A stretch of 13,808 nt of DNA from an uncultured Blautia sp. (GTDB lineage Bacteria > Bacillota > Clostridia > Lachnospirales > Lachnospiraceae): the NCBI GenBank assembly GCA_900549015.1, contig URMH01000059.1:1-13808 (forward strand), given 5' to 3'. Positions 8,230 through 13,808 of the stretch are shown here, piece by piece (position 1 is the stretch's first letter; the number at the start of each line of letters is the position of its first letter). The notes under the pieces are model-generated. The model did no database searches. It saw only the letters and a list, made by a program, of their open reading frames with translations, and was not told where the DNA came from. The position numbers and the translations under genes are program-made.

Positions 8230-8255
8230 AAAGCATCGGGTAACACGATAGTCAA
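8225..8255 (-). promoter_or_regulatory. MerR-type promoter and operator driving the MATE gene
   Basis: Reading leftward, a -35 TTGACT (8250-8255) and a -10 TATCAT (8225-8230) are separated by 19 bases instead of the usual 17. Inside the spacer is a near-perfect 15-base dyad, ATCGnGTnACnCGAT on the leftward strand (8235-8249), with one symmetric mismatch pair. A long spacer containing the operator is the classic architecture of promoters activated by MerR-family proteins through DNA distortion. The dyad centre is about two bases off the exact spacer midpoint, a small departure from the textbook arrangement. Confidence 0.75.
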
Positions 8256-8276
8256 GAGTTTTGTGGAGAGAAAAAA

Positions 8277-9089
8277 ATGAACAAAGAGAGTTTTCTCACA
8301 ACAGGGGAATTTGCAAGGCTTGCAGGCGTGACAAAGCATACCCTGTTTTATTATGATGAAATCGGGCTGTTTTCTCCCGAAATAAAGACAGAAAACGGAT
8401 ACCGCTATTATTCTGTTCCTCAGCTTGATGTATTTGATGTGATTTATACCTTAAAAGAGCTGGGAGTGTCCCTTGATGAAATCCGGGAATATATGGAAAA
8501 TCGTACCCCGGCTTCTCTTCTTGCACTTTTTCAGAAAGAAGAAAAAATGATAAGCCAGCAGATTTCCCATCTTAAAAATATAAGAAACTGGATCCGGAAA
8601 AAAGGAAACACCATTCGTTTTATAACAGAAGAAAACCTGGGAGAAATCCGTCTTATGCAGGAGCCGGAATCGTATCTGATCTGCGGCGAGGCAAAAGAAA
8701 ATGATGACAAAACATGGGCGGTGGAAATCGGGAAGCTTCTTGAACTGTGCAGACAAAAGGGAATCAAGACAACTGGTTCGATCGGATATTTACAGAAAAA
8801 AGAAGAGATAGAACAGGAGATTTTCGATCACTATCGGGTATTTTACGAGCGGCTGGAGAAAAAACCTGCTGGAATCCCTTTTCAGATAAGACCTGCCGGA
8901 ACTTATCTCACAGCATACCACAGAGGAAGATGGCAGGAAATGTCCGGAACTTACAGAAAAATCCTGGATCACATACAGAAAAACGATCTTTCTTTGGATT
9001 CCTGCTTTTATGAGGATATAATTCTGGACAGCCTTGCCTGTCAGAGCGAGGAGGATTATATTACAAAAATCACATGCAGGATCCTGTGA
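8277..9089 (+). CDS. MerR family transcriptional regulator with GyrI-like effector domain (BmrR type)
   Basis: One-component regulator of 270 residues. The winged helix-turn-helix covers about 6-75 (TTGEFARLAGVTKHTLFYYDEIGLFSPE, then NGYRYYS and LGVSLDEIREYM). A dimerisation helix lies at about 82-110, and a C-terminal effector domain at about 120-268 resembles the GyrI-like/BmrR ligand-binding fold (LICGEAKENDD, IPFQIRPAGTYLTAYHRGRW, FYEDIILDS). BmrR-type proteins bind hydrophobic cations and activate an efflux gene. The divergent MATE gene with its 19-base-spaced promoter is the obvious target here. The start is supported by GGAGAG (8265-8270). Ligand identity is unknown. Confidence 0.9.
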   Translation: MNKESFLTTGEFARLAGVTKHTLFYYDEIGLFSPEIKTENGYRYYSVPQLDVFDVIYTLKELGVSLDEIREYMENRTPASLLALFQKEEKMISQQISHLKNIRNWIRKKGNTIRFITEENLGEIRLMQEPESYLICGEAKENDDKTWAVEIGKLLELCRQKGIKTTGSIGYLQKKEEIEQEIFDHYRVFYERLEKKPAGIPFQIRPAGTYLTAYHRGRWQEMSGTYRKILDHIQKNDLSLDSCFYEDIILDSLACQSEEDYITKITCRIL

Positions 9090-9101
9090 TCACAGTGCAT
9101 G
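9073..9101. repeat. Bulged palindrome at the end of the MerR-family gene
   Basis: CATGCA (9073-9078) pairs with TGCATG (9096-9101) and encloses the perfect palindrome CTGTGATCACAG (9084-9095). The only asymmetry is five extra bases, GGATC (9079-9083). The stop codon of the regulator gene is inside. No T-run follows, so this is not a classic terminator; it could be an operator ahead of the dihydrouridine synthase gene or an RNA hairpin. Confidence 0.45.
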
Positions 9102-9141
9102 AATATTCGGGTAATGAGAAACAGAGAAAAGGAGACATGAC

Positions 9142-10080
9142 ATGAAAGATTATATGGCACCGATGGAAGGCGTGACAAATTATATATACAGGAATGCTTA
9201 CCATCAGTTTTACCACCCTATGGATAAATATTTCACTCCCTTTATTTCCGCAAAGCCAAATAAGCGCTTTTCCGATAAGGAAATCCGGGAGGTTTCCCCG
9301 GAAAATAATAAAGGAATGTACGTGGTTCCGCAGATCCTTACAAACAATGGAGACGATTTTCTGGAAACTGCCCGGATTTTAAAAGAGGATTTTGGATATA
9401 AAGAGGTAAACTTAAATCTCGGCTGTCCATCAGGAACGGTGACGGCAAAGGGAAAGGGAGCCGGATTCCTGGGAGAGCCGGAAAAGCTGAAAAAATTCTT
9501 TGACAGGATTTTTTCAGAATGCGAGATGGAGATTTCCGTAAAAACGAGAATCGGGACGGATTATGAGGAGGACTGGGAAGCGCTTCTTAATATTTATAAA
9601 AGCTTTCCCATAAAAGAACTGATTGTACACCCAAGGCTTTTAAAAGACTACTATGGAAATACACCGCGCCTTGAGGCTTTTATAAAAGCACAGAAAGAGC
9701 TGTCGATCCCTCTTTGCTATAACGGCGATTTATTTACAAAAGAGGATTACGAACGGATTTCCGGAGCGCTTCCCGGCACCGATACTTTTATGTTTGGAAG
9801 AGGCATCATTAAAAAGCCCTGGCTTCTTTCTCTGATCCGTGACGGGGAAAGGCCGGACAAAAAGAAGCTTCGGGCATTTCACGATGGGCTTTACAGAGAG
9901 TATCGGGAAATTTTAAGCGGGGAACGAAACGTGTTGTTCCGCATGAAGGAGCTGTGGAGCTATATGGCGCCTTCTTTTACAAATTACGAAAAATATGCGA
10001 AAAAAATAAAAAAATCACAGAATCTTTGCTCCTACAATGAGGCAGTAGAAATGCTGTTTTCCTCACAGGAGCTGGTCTGA
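9142..10080 (+). CDS. tRNA-dihydrouridine synthase family protein
   Basis: FMN-dependent enzyme that reduces uridine to dihydrouridine in tRNA loops using NADPH. The 312-residue TIM barrel shows the expected order: MAPMEGVTNYIYR at 5-17, NLNLGCPSGTVTAKGKGAGFL at 90-110 with catalytic Cys95, KTRIG at 134-138, H163 in ELIVHPR, NGDLF at 194-198, and MFGRGI at 217-222 (phosphate and FMN contacts). The tail (to about 310) is shorter and more divergent than in DusB. It may be one of the extra Dus homologues common in Clostridia, so target positions are not assigned. AAAGGAG (9127-9133) selects the ATG at 9142 over an out-of-frame ATG at 9136. No convincing promoter was seen, so it may be read from the regulator gene upstream. 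Confidence 0.88.
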   Translation: MKDYMAPMEGVTNYIYRNAYHQFYHPMDKYFTPFISAKPNKRFSDKEIREVSPENNKGMYVVPQILTNNGDDFLETARILKEDFGYKEVNLNLGCPSGTVTAKGKGAGFLGEPEKLKKFFDRIFSECEMEISVKTRIGTDYEEDWEALLNIYKSFPIKELIVHPRLLKDYYGNTPRLEAFIKAQKELSIPLCYNGDLFTKEDYERISGALPGTDTFMFGRGIIKKPWLLSLIRDGERPDKKKLRAFHDGLYREYREILSGERNVLFRMKELWSYMAPSFTNYEKYAKKIKKSQNLCSYNEAVEMLFSSQELV

Positions 10081-10092
10081 CAGGAGGATCCT

Positions 10093-10629
10093 ATGGAATT
10101 AAGTCAGTTTGAATCATTTATTTCCCAGTTTCCCATATACGAATACCGGCTGATAGAGACGGCGGATATTTCCATAGAAGAGAGAGTCCGTATTATCTGT
10201 GAGCAGGAGTGCGAACGGTACGGAAGCACCTGGGCGTGTCCGCCTGGGGTGGGCTCTTTAGAAGAATGCGGCAAAAAAATCAAAAGCTACCCTCAGGGGA
10301 TTTTCTTTTCCAGTGTGGCGGAGGTTTCCGATCTTATGAATATGGAGGAAATGCTCTCTACCCGAAAAGCCCATGAAGAGATTACAACAGAGGTAGGAAA
10401 TTTTATAAAAGAAGCAGGCCATGAAATTTATATTCTTTCCACGGAATCCTGCGACCTCTGTTCCCCCTGCGCCTATACAGAGGGAAAACCGTGCCGTTAT
10501 CCGGATAAAATGCACCCCTGTCTGGAAAGCCACGGCGTTGTGGCAAATGCCATTGTAGAAGCGCAGAATATGGAATATAATCTTGGCGGAAATACCATTC
10601 TCTGGTTTTCCCTGATCCTCTTTCGCTGA
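10093..10629 (+). CDS. DUF2284 predicted metal-binding protein
   Basis: Cysteine-rich soluble protein of 178 residues. Cysteines at 36, 40 and 49 lie in CEQECERYGSTWACPPG. A second cluster at 120, 123, 126, 134 and 143 lies in CDLCSPCAYTEGKPC and HPCLESHG. This pattern matches the DUF2284 family and suggests metal or iron-sulfur binding, but no reaction is established. The start is preceded by AGGAGGA (10082-10088), 12 bases after the dihydrouridine synthase stop, so the two are probably cotranscribed. A strong hairpin follows within 20 bases of the stop. Confidence 0.85.
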   Translation: MELSQFESFISQFPIYEYRLIETADISIEERVRIICEQECERYGSTWACPPGVGSLEECGKKIKSYPQGIFFSSVAEVSDLMNMEEMLSTRKAHEEITTEVGNFIKEAGHEIYILSTESCDLCSPCAYTEGKPCRYPDKMHPCLESHGVVANAIVEAQNMEYNLGGNTILWFSLILFR

Positions 10630-10634
10630 TTCAG

Positions 10635-10663
10635 ACATAGGGCGTCTTCCTCCGGCATAAATT
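10635..10663 (+). promoter_or_regulatory. Candidate sigma-E (mother-cell) promoter for yqfC
   Basis: CATAAATT (10656-10663) resembles the Bacillus sigma-E -10 consensus CATACAmT at six of eight positions. Fourteen bases upstream, ACATAGG (10635-10641) carries the mATA core of the sigma-E -35 but departs at the flanking positions. The 14-base spacing is the preferred one. Expected start is near 10670. Assignment to sigma-E also leans on knowledge that yqfC and yqfD belong to that regulon in Bacillus subtilis. Confidence 0.4.
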
Positions 10664-10684
10664 AAAAGAGCCGGAGGATTTTTT
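10648..10684 (+). terminator. Terminator-like hairpin overlapping the yqfC ribosome binding site
   Basis: TCCTCCGGC (10648-10656) pairs perfectly over nine bases with GCCGGAGGA (10670-10678) across a 13-base loop, followed by six T residues (10679-10684). It should terminate transcripts from the dihydrouridine synthase-DUF2284 unit. The 3' arm contains GGAGG (10673-10677), which sits eight bases before the yqfC ATG and must be its ribosome binding site, so folding would also hide that site. Confidence 0.85.
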
Positions 10685-10685
10685 A

Positions 10686-10958
10686 ATGAAAAAATTAGGA
10701 CATCTGAAAGAAAATCTTGTAACAGCCCTGGAAATTCCGGAGGATCTGGCGTACAGGGAAGTGCTCCTTACGGTTACGGGAAGAGAATCTGTTATAATCG
10801 AAAATTATAAAAGCATTTTGAAATATACCACGGAGGAAGTGGAGCTTCTTACTTTTCGGGGAAGACTCAGGCTTTGCGGCAAAAAACTGGAAATTCTTTC
10901 GTATACGCCTGAGGAGATGCAGATCAAAGGTCGGATCTGCGGAATCTTTTTTGAATAA
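10686..10958 (+). CDS. yqfC: Sporulation protein YqfC (YabP/YqfC family)
   Basis: Small 90-residue protein of the YabP/YqfC family, predicted to form a compact beta-rich fold. Diagnostic segments are LEIPEDLAYREVLLTVTGRESVIIENYKSILKYTTEEVELLTFRGRLRLCGKKLEI, followed by the basic-acidic MQIKGRICGIFFE end. In endospore formers the gene is usually followed by yqfD and phoH, exactly as here. Bacillus yqfC is expressed in the mother cell under sigma-E; its biochemical role is unknown. Only nine bases separate its stop from yqfD. Confidence 0.92.
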   Translation: MKKLGHLKENLVTALEIPEDLAYREVLLTVTGRESVIIENYKSILKYTTEEVELLTFRGRLRLCGKKLEILSYTPEEMQIKGRICGIFFE

Positions 10959-10967
10959 GGGGGAAAT

Positions 10968-12200
10968 ATGAGAGGATTATTGCAGCTTTTTAAGGGCTGT
11001 CTTCGCATTTTGGCAGAGGGAGGACAAACAGAGCGTTTTTTGAACTTGTGCAGATGCCAGAAGATTTCTCTTTATGAAATAAAGAGGACAGGAGAACAGA
11101 AAATAATCGCCACTCTTTACCGGAAAGATTTTTTTAAGCTTCTTCCCATTCGGAGAAAAACGGGGGTAAAAATCCACATTTTGAATAAGAAAGGTCTTCC
11201 TTTCTGGATTCATAAAAACAGAAGGCGGAAAAGCTTTTTTGCAGGACTGCTTCTCTGCGGAACTCTGCTTTTCCTTCTTTCCGGACGCGTGTGGAATATA
11301 CATATTGAGGGAAATATACAGTATGCAGATCCGGAAATACTGGGTTTTCTGGAAAAGAACGGTATTGTCCACGGAATGGCAAAAGGAAAAGTGGACTGCT
11401 CAGAAATCGCAGCGTCTCTTCGAAGAAATTATCCGGAAATCACCTGGGTTTCCGCAAGGCTTTCGGGAACAAGGCTGCTTCTCACTGTACAGGAGGGAAA
11501 AAAGCAGAAAGAAAAACAGACGGGGCTATCCCCCTGCGATCTGAAAGCGGAGACAGAGGGCGAGATTGTAAAAATGATCACAAGGGCGGGAATGCCTCTT
11601 GTAAAAACGGGAGATGTATGTAAGCCGGGAGATATTCTCGTATCCGGAAAAGTGCCCATTGTCAACGACAGCCAGGAGATAGTACGAGAGTCTTATGTCC
11701 ATGCAGATGCAGATATTTATATCCGTCACGCTGTTTCTTATTATCACGAATTTCCACTTGCGTATGAAAAAGAGATACCGGAAGAAAAGATAAGAAAAAC
11801 GTACGGTCTTCGTCTTGGAAACTGGTATGCCAGTCTTTATGGAGGTGCAGAAAAAGGATGGAAAACGGTAACAGAAGAGATTCCCCTTCGGATTACCGAA
11901 AATTTCTGTCTTCCTGTCTCTCTCTATTCTTTTACGTCAACACAGTACAGAAAAGTAAAAAGTGTGTATACAAAAGAGGAGGCAAAGCAGCTTGCAGAAA
12001 AAAAGTTACACTTATTTGAGAAAAAATTAATGGAAAAAGGGGTTCAAATATCAGAAAATAATGTTAAAATAGACGTAAATCATACTGTATGCACAAGCAG
12101 CGGAAAGCTTGTCGTAATAGAAAAAACAGGCATGGAAGCGCCGGTGCAGCAGGAGGAAGAAAAAGAAAGGACAGCAGTAGATGGGGAACAGCGTAATTGA
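10968..12200 (+). CDS. yqfD: Sporulation protein YqfD
   Basis: Membrane protein of 410 residues, the normal length. A basic N-terminal cytoplasmic region (1-88) contains LLQLFKGCLRILAEGG and the RRKTGVKIHILNKKGLPF motif. One membrane helix lies at about 89-106. An outside domain follows, beginning VWNIHIEGN and resembling a POTRA-like repeat (about 108-175); the family-typical VKTGDVCKPGDILVSGKV lies in the second half. It acts during spore formation; in Bacillus it is a sigma-E gene whose exact task is not known. The AAGGGGG ribosome binding site lies six bases before the ATG. The 3' end overlaps the phoH start by 20 bases, implying coupled translation. Confidence 0.92.
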   Translation: MRGLLQLFKGCLRILAEGGQTERFLNLCRCQKISLYEIKRTGEQKIIATLYRKDFFKLLPIRRKTGVKIHILNKKGLPFWIHKNRRRKSFFAGLLLCGTLLFLLSGRVWNIHIEGNIQYADPEILGFLEKNGIVHGMAKGKVDCSEIAASLRRNYPEITWVSARLSGTRLLLTVQEGKKQKEKQTGLSPCDLKAETEGEIVKMITRAGMPLVKTGDVCKPGDILVSGKVPIVNDSQEIVRESYVHADADIYIRHAVSYYHEFPLAYEKEIPEEKIRKTYGLRLGNWYASLYGGAEKGWKTVTEEIPLRITENFCLPVSLYSFTSTQYRKVKSVYTKEEAKQLAEKKLHLFEKKLMEKGVQISENNVKIDVNHTVCTSSGKLVVIEKTGMEAPVQQEEEKERTAVDGEQRN

Positions 12201-12930
12201 ATTACACACAGAAGTGCCCGTAAATCTTCAGGGAAATGTTTTCGGACAGTTTGACGAACACTTGAAATTAATAGAAAGAACATTAAACGTAACTCTGATT
12301 TTCAGAGAGGGCGTTTTGAAAATTCTGGGAGGAGAGGGAAATGCAGCTCAGGCGAAAAAGCTTATAGAAGAACTTGTCCGTATGGCAGAAAGAGGCAATA
12401 CTATCACAAAACAGAATGTGACATATGCCCTTTCTCTTGCTATGGAGCAGGTGGGAGACGTTCTCGCCGAAATCGATAAAGACTTTATCTGCAACACCAT
12501 ACAGGGACGGCCGGTAAAGCCAAAAACACTGGGACAGAAGGAATATGTAGAACAGATCCGAAAGAAAATGATCGTTTTCGGTGTGGGACCTGCAGGTACC
12601 GGAAAGACGTATCTTGCAATGGCAATGGCAGTCACCGCCTTTCGAAATGAGGAGGTAAGCCGTATTATCCTTACAAGACCTGCCATTGAGGCGGGAGAAA
12701 AGCTCGGCTTTCTTCCGGGTGACTTACAGAGTAAAGTAGATCCGTATCTTCGGCCTCTTTACGACGCTCTGTATCAGATCATGGGAGCAGACAGCTTTGC
12801 GAAAAATATGGAGCGGGGACTGATCGAAGTGGCGCCGCTTGCATATATGAGAGGAAGAACTCTCGATAATGCCTTTATTATTTTGGATGGTGGTGTTATA
12901 ATTAACAAAAAAGAGGCGCAAGCCGCATAA
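12181..12930 (+). pseudogene. phoH: PhoH-like ATPase gene, broken at the Walker B motif
   Basis: PhoH proteins are ATPases of unclear role, often linked to RNA metabolism, normally about 320 residues long. Here the family sequence is intact from the N-terminal KH-like region through FGVGPAGTGKT (Walker A, about residues 134-143), LTRPAIEAGEKLGFLPGD (164-181) and LAYMRGRTLDNAFIILD (220-236). At that point the family motif LDEAQN should continue. Instead the sequence switches to GGVIINKKEAQAA and stops at 12928-12930. About 85 residues are lost, including the Walker B glutamate, so the 249-residue product should not hydrolyse ATP normally. No continuation is found in any frame of the remaining window, as expected for an insertion rather than a frameshift. 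Weak GAAAGGA spacing and the overlap with yqfD support the start. Confidence 0.9.
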
Positions 12931-13051
12931 AATAAGGGTTTCTGGTTGAGCTTTATTAAGGTAGAGCTGGTGCTACAAAATACAAAAGAACTGTTCTTAA
13001 ATACAAAAGAGACAGGATGCCTGCCTCTTTCAGTGATGATTCTGATCAAAA
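12931..13051. other. Non-coding junction segment with several short inverted repeats
   Basis: Between the aborted phoH frame and the leftward gene there is no gene. AATAAGG (12931-12937) can pair with CTTTATT (12951-12957) in + strand RNA with one G-U. GGCGCAAGCC (12915-12924) forms a short GNRA-type loop just before. The right part holds the tandem terminators of the leftward gene. Some of the dyad symmetry might belong to the recombinase attachment site. Confidence 0.35.
12978..13030 (-). terminator. Tandem intrinsic terminators of the leftward element gene
   Basis: Reading leftward, the first hairpin pairs AAAGAGGCAGG with CCTGTCTCTTT (13006-13030, loop CAT). All pairs form if one G-U is allowed; on the + strand that pair would be an A-C mismatch, so the structure is suited to leftward RNA. 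It is followed by the tail TCTTTTGTATTT. A second hairpin, AAGAAC/GTTCTT with a one-base centre (12986-12998), carries the identical tail. The two tails form a 12-base direct repeat, AAATACAAAAGA on the + strand, at 12978-12989 and 12999-13010. Confidence 0.7.
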
Positions 13052-13651
13052 TTAAATAATTTTTAGATTACCATTTTGCAATTCATATTGCGTGCCACAG
13101 ATGCTAAAATAGATGTAGTTCCAATCGCTAGAAGCGTATAATGGAATTCGTTCTTTTTCTCCGATAATTCGCAATTCCTTGTCTCGGTTGATTTCATATA
13201 CTTTTGCCTTTGTGAGAATATTGATTTTTTCGGGAGAAAATCCAAAGGTATATGCTATCACTTCAATAGCTTTTTCTTCTGATAATTTTTCAGTAAAATT
13301 GCATTCATAAAGTTCCCTGTAATCCTCATTAGAGAAATATTGAGGATTTTCATATGATGTCCAACATTGAAGACTTTCTATTTTTTTTCGTAGATAAGCA
13401 TTTTCTTTGCTGAATTCCTTTAGCTGCTTTCGAAGAGCAACAATTTCCTGTTTACGCTCTTTTTCTTTTTTAAATTTCTCTTCATAGAAGCTCTGTTGAA
13501 TTTTTATTGCGAGTCCATCCGTGTTTTTTTGATATGATTTGCAAAATAAATCTTTATCCATATCTGAATGAATATAAAATGATTCTACAATGCAATACAG
13601 CTCCATCGGAAGAAAAATATTTGTTCTTTCTTCAAATTCTTGTCTGGTCAT
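13052..13651 (-). CDS. Hypothetical coiled-coil protein of phage/ICE type
   Basis: Protein of 199 residues that I cannot assign to a named family. The N-terminal 50 residues (TRQEFEERTNIFLPMELYCIVESFYIHSDMDKDLFCKSYQKN) resemble the start of small uncharacterised proteins common in clostridial phages and conjugative elements. This is recollection of a pattern, not a search result. A charged stretch at about 52-98, rich in Lys/Glu and predicted coiled coil, is followed by a mixed C-terminal domain (about 105-199) with no evident catalytic motif. The start at 13651 is chosen because AAAGGAG stands upstream; a longer frame to 13723 has no ribosome binding site. Low GC and AT-ending codons set it apart from the upstream genes. 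A possible -10 TATAAT lies on its strand at 13739-13744, without a good -35. Confidence 0.7.
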   Translation of the reverse strand: MTRQEFEERTNIFLPMELYCIVESFYIHSDMDKDLFCKSYQKNTDGLAIKIQQSFYEEKFKKEKERKQEIVALRKQLKEFSKENAYLRKKIESLQCWTSYENPQYFSNEDYRELYECNFTEKLSEEKAIEVIAYTFGFSPEKINILTKAKVYEINRDKELRIIGEKERIPLYASSDWNYIYFSICGTQYELQNGNLKII

Positions 13652-13808
13652 AATTATAAATACTCCTTTCGTTTTATTTTCATACAATATGAATTTGTGC
13701 AGCAAAAATGGGCAATCAGGCATATTTTAGATGTAAAGATTATAAATCGAAATTAAGGAGCTTCCTGTATAATAAAAAATGTGGATGTTGAAAATTGAAA
13801 ATACCTCA

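Larger units (their letters stand above)
12889..13808. mobile_element. Left end of a probable integrated element in phoH (right end outside window)
   Basis: From the third base after phoH TTGGAT, the sequence no longer matches any possible phoH continuation. The DNA also changes character: in 60-base samples I counted 33 G+C in phoH (12781-12840) but 20 in the region beyond (13381-13440). The only gene inside is a leftward, unrecognised, phage- or ICE-like protein, and the usual phoH neighbours (HD-domain protein, ybeY) are absent. No IS terminal repeat, group II intron 5' end (GUGYG) or recombinase gene is visible. The element type therefore remains open; a prophage, ICE or serine-recombinase transposon is most likely. 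A misassembled contig is the main alternative. Confidence 0.6.

Noticed and set aside
12886..12930. Intein in PhoH at the ATPase motif.
   Set aside because: Inteins begin with Cys or Ser and stay in frame for more than 100 residues. Here Gly follows and a stop comes after 13 codons.
12885..12960. Group I or group II intron as the cause of the phoH break.
   Set aside because: No GUGYG start, no recognisable group I core elements, no intron-encoded protein, and no downstream exon within the window. It is not fully excluded without the right side.
12889..13060. IS605/IS607-type element with TnpB guide RNA at the junction.
   Set aside because: No TnpA or TnpB coding sequence is present, and the hairpins fit terminators of the leftward gene better.
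13649..13723. Longer version of the leftward element protein starting at 13723.
   Set aside because: There is no ribosome binding site there, the added residues look like translated leader, and AAAGGAG is correctly placed for the start at 13651.

Overview
The window looks like chromosome from a spore-forming, low-to-moderate GC Firmicute of the Clostridia, most likely a Lachnospiraceae relative. This rests on the SpoIIIE-type translocase, the yqfC-yqfD-phoH sporulation cluster, strong AGGAGG-type ribosome binding sites and the overall protein style. I ran no database search, so all family names come from recognising motifs.

Bases 1-5700 hold five genes on the + strand, packed as one probable operon: the 3' part of a SpoIIIE/FtsK DNA translocase, rlmH, a LemA-family membrane protein, its usual partner (a DUF2207 protein with a glycine-rich tail), and a YtcJ-type amidohydrolase. 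A consensus sigma-A promoter overlapping the amidohydrolase stop starts a new unit, a FUSC-like membrane protein, closed by a bidirectional terminator at about 6824-6853. The same terminator closes a leftward MATE efflux gene. That gene is divergent from a MerR/BmrR-type regulator, and the MATE promoter between them has the 19-base spacer with internal dyad that is typical of MerR-activated promoters. A tRNA-dihydrouridine synthase and a cysteine-rich DUF2284 protein follow.

Bases 10648-12930 hold the sporulation cluster yqfC, yqfD and phoH. A terminator-like hairpin ahead of yqfC contains the yqfC ribosome binding site in its 3' arm and a possible sigma-E promoter -10 element in its loop. 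This suggests that vegetative readthrough is blocked while mother-cell transcripts starting inside the hairpin are translated.

The most notable feature is that phoH is broken exactly at its Walker B motif: it reads ...AFIILD, then leaves the family sequence, and stops 13 codons later. Beyond the break the DNA becomes AT-rich and carries a leftward gene of phage or conjugative-element style, ending in tandem terminators that face the junction. The simplest reading is the left end of an integrated element (prophage, ICE or serine-recombinase transposon) inserted in phoH. Its other end and its recombinase lie outside the window. Whether it excises, for example during sporulation like the skin element, cannot be seen from here.
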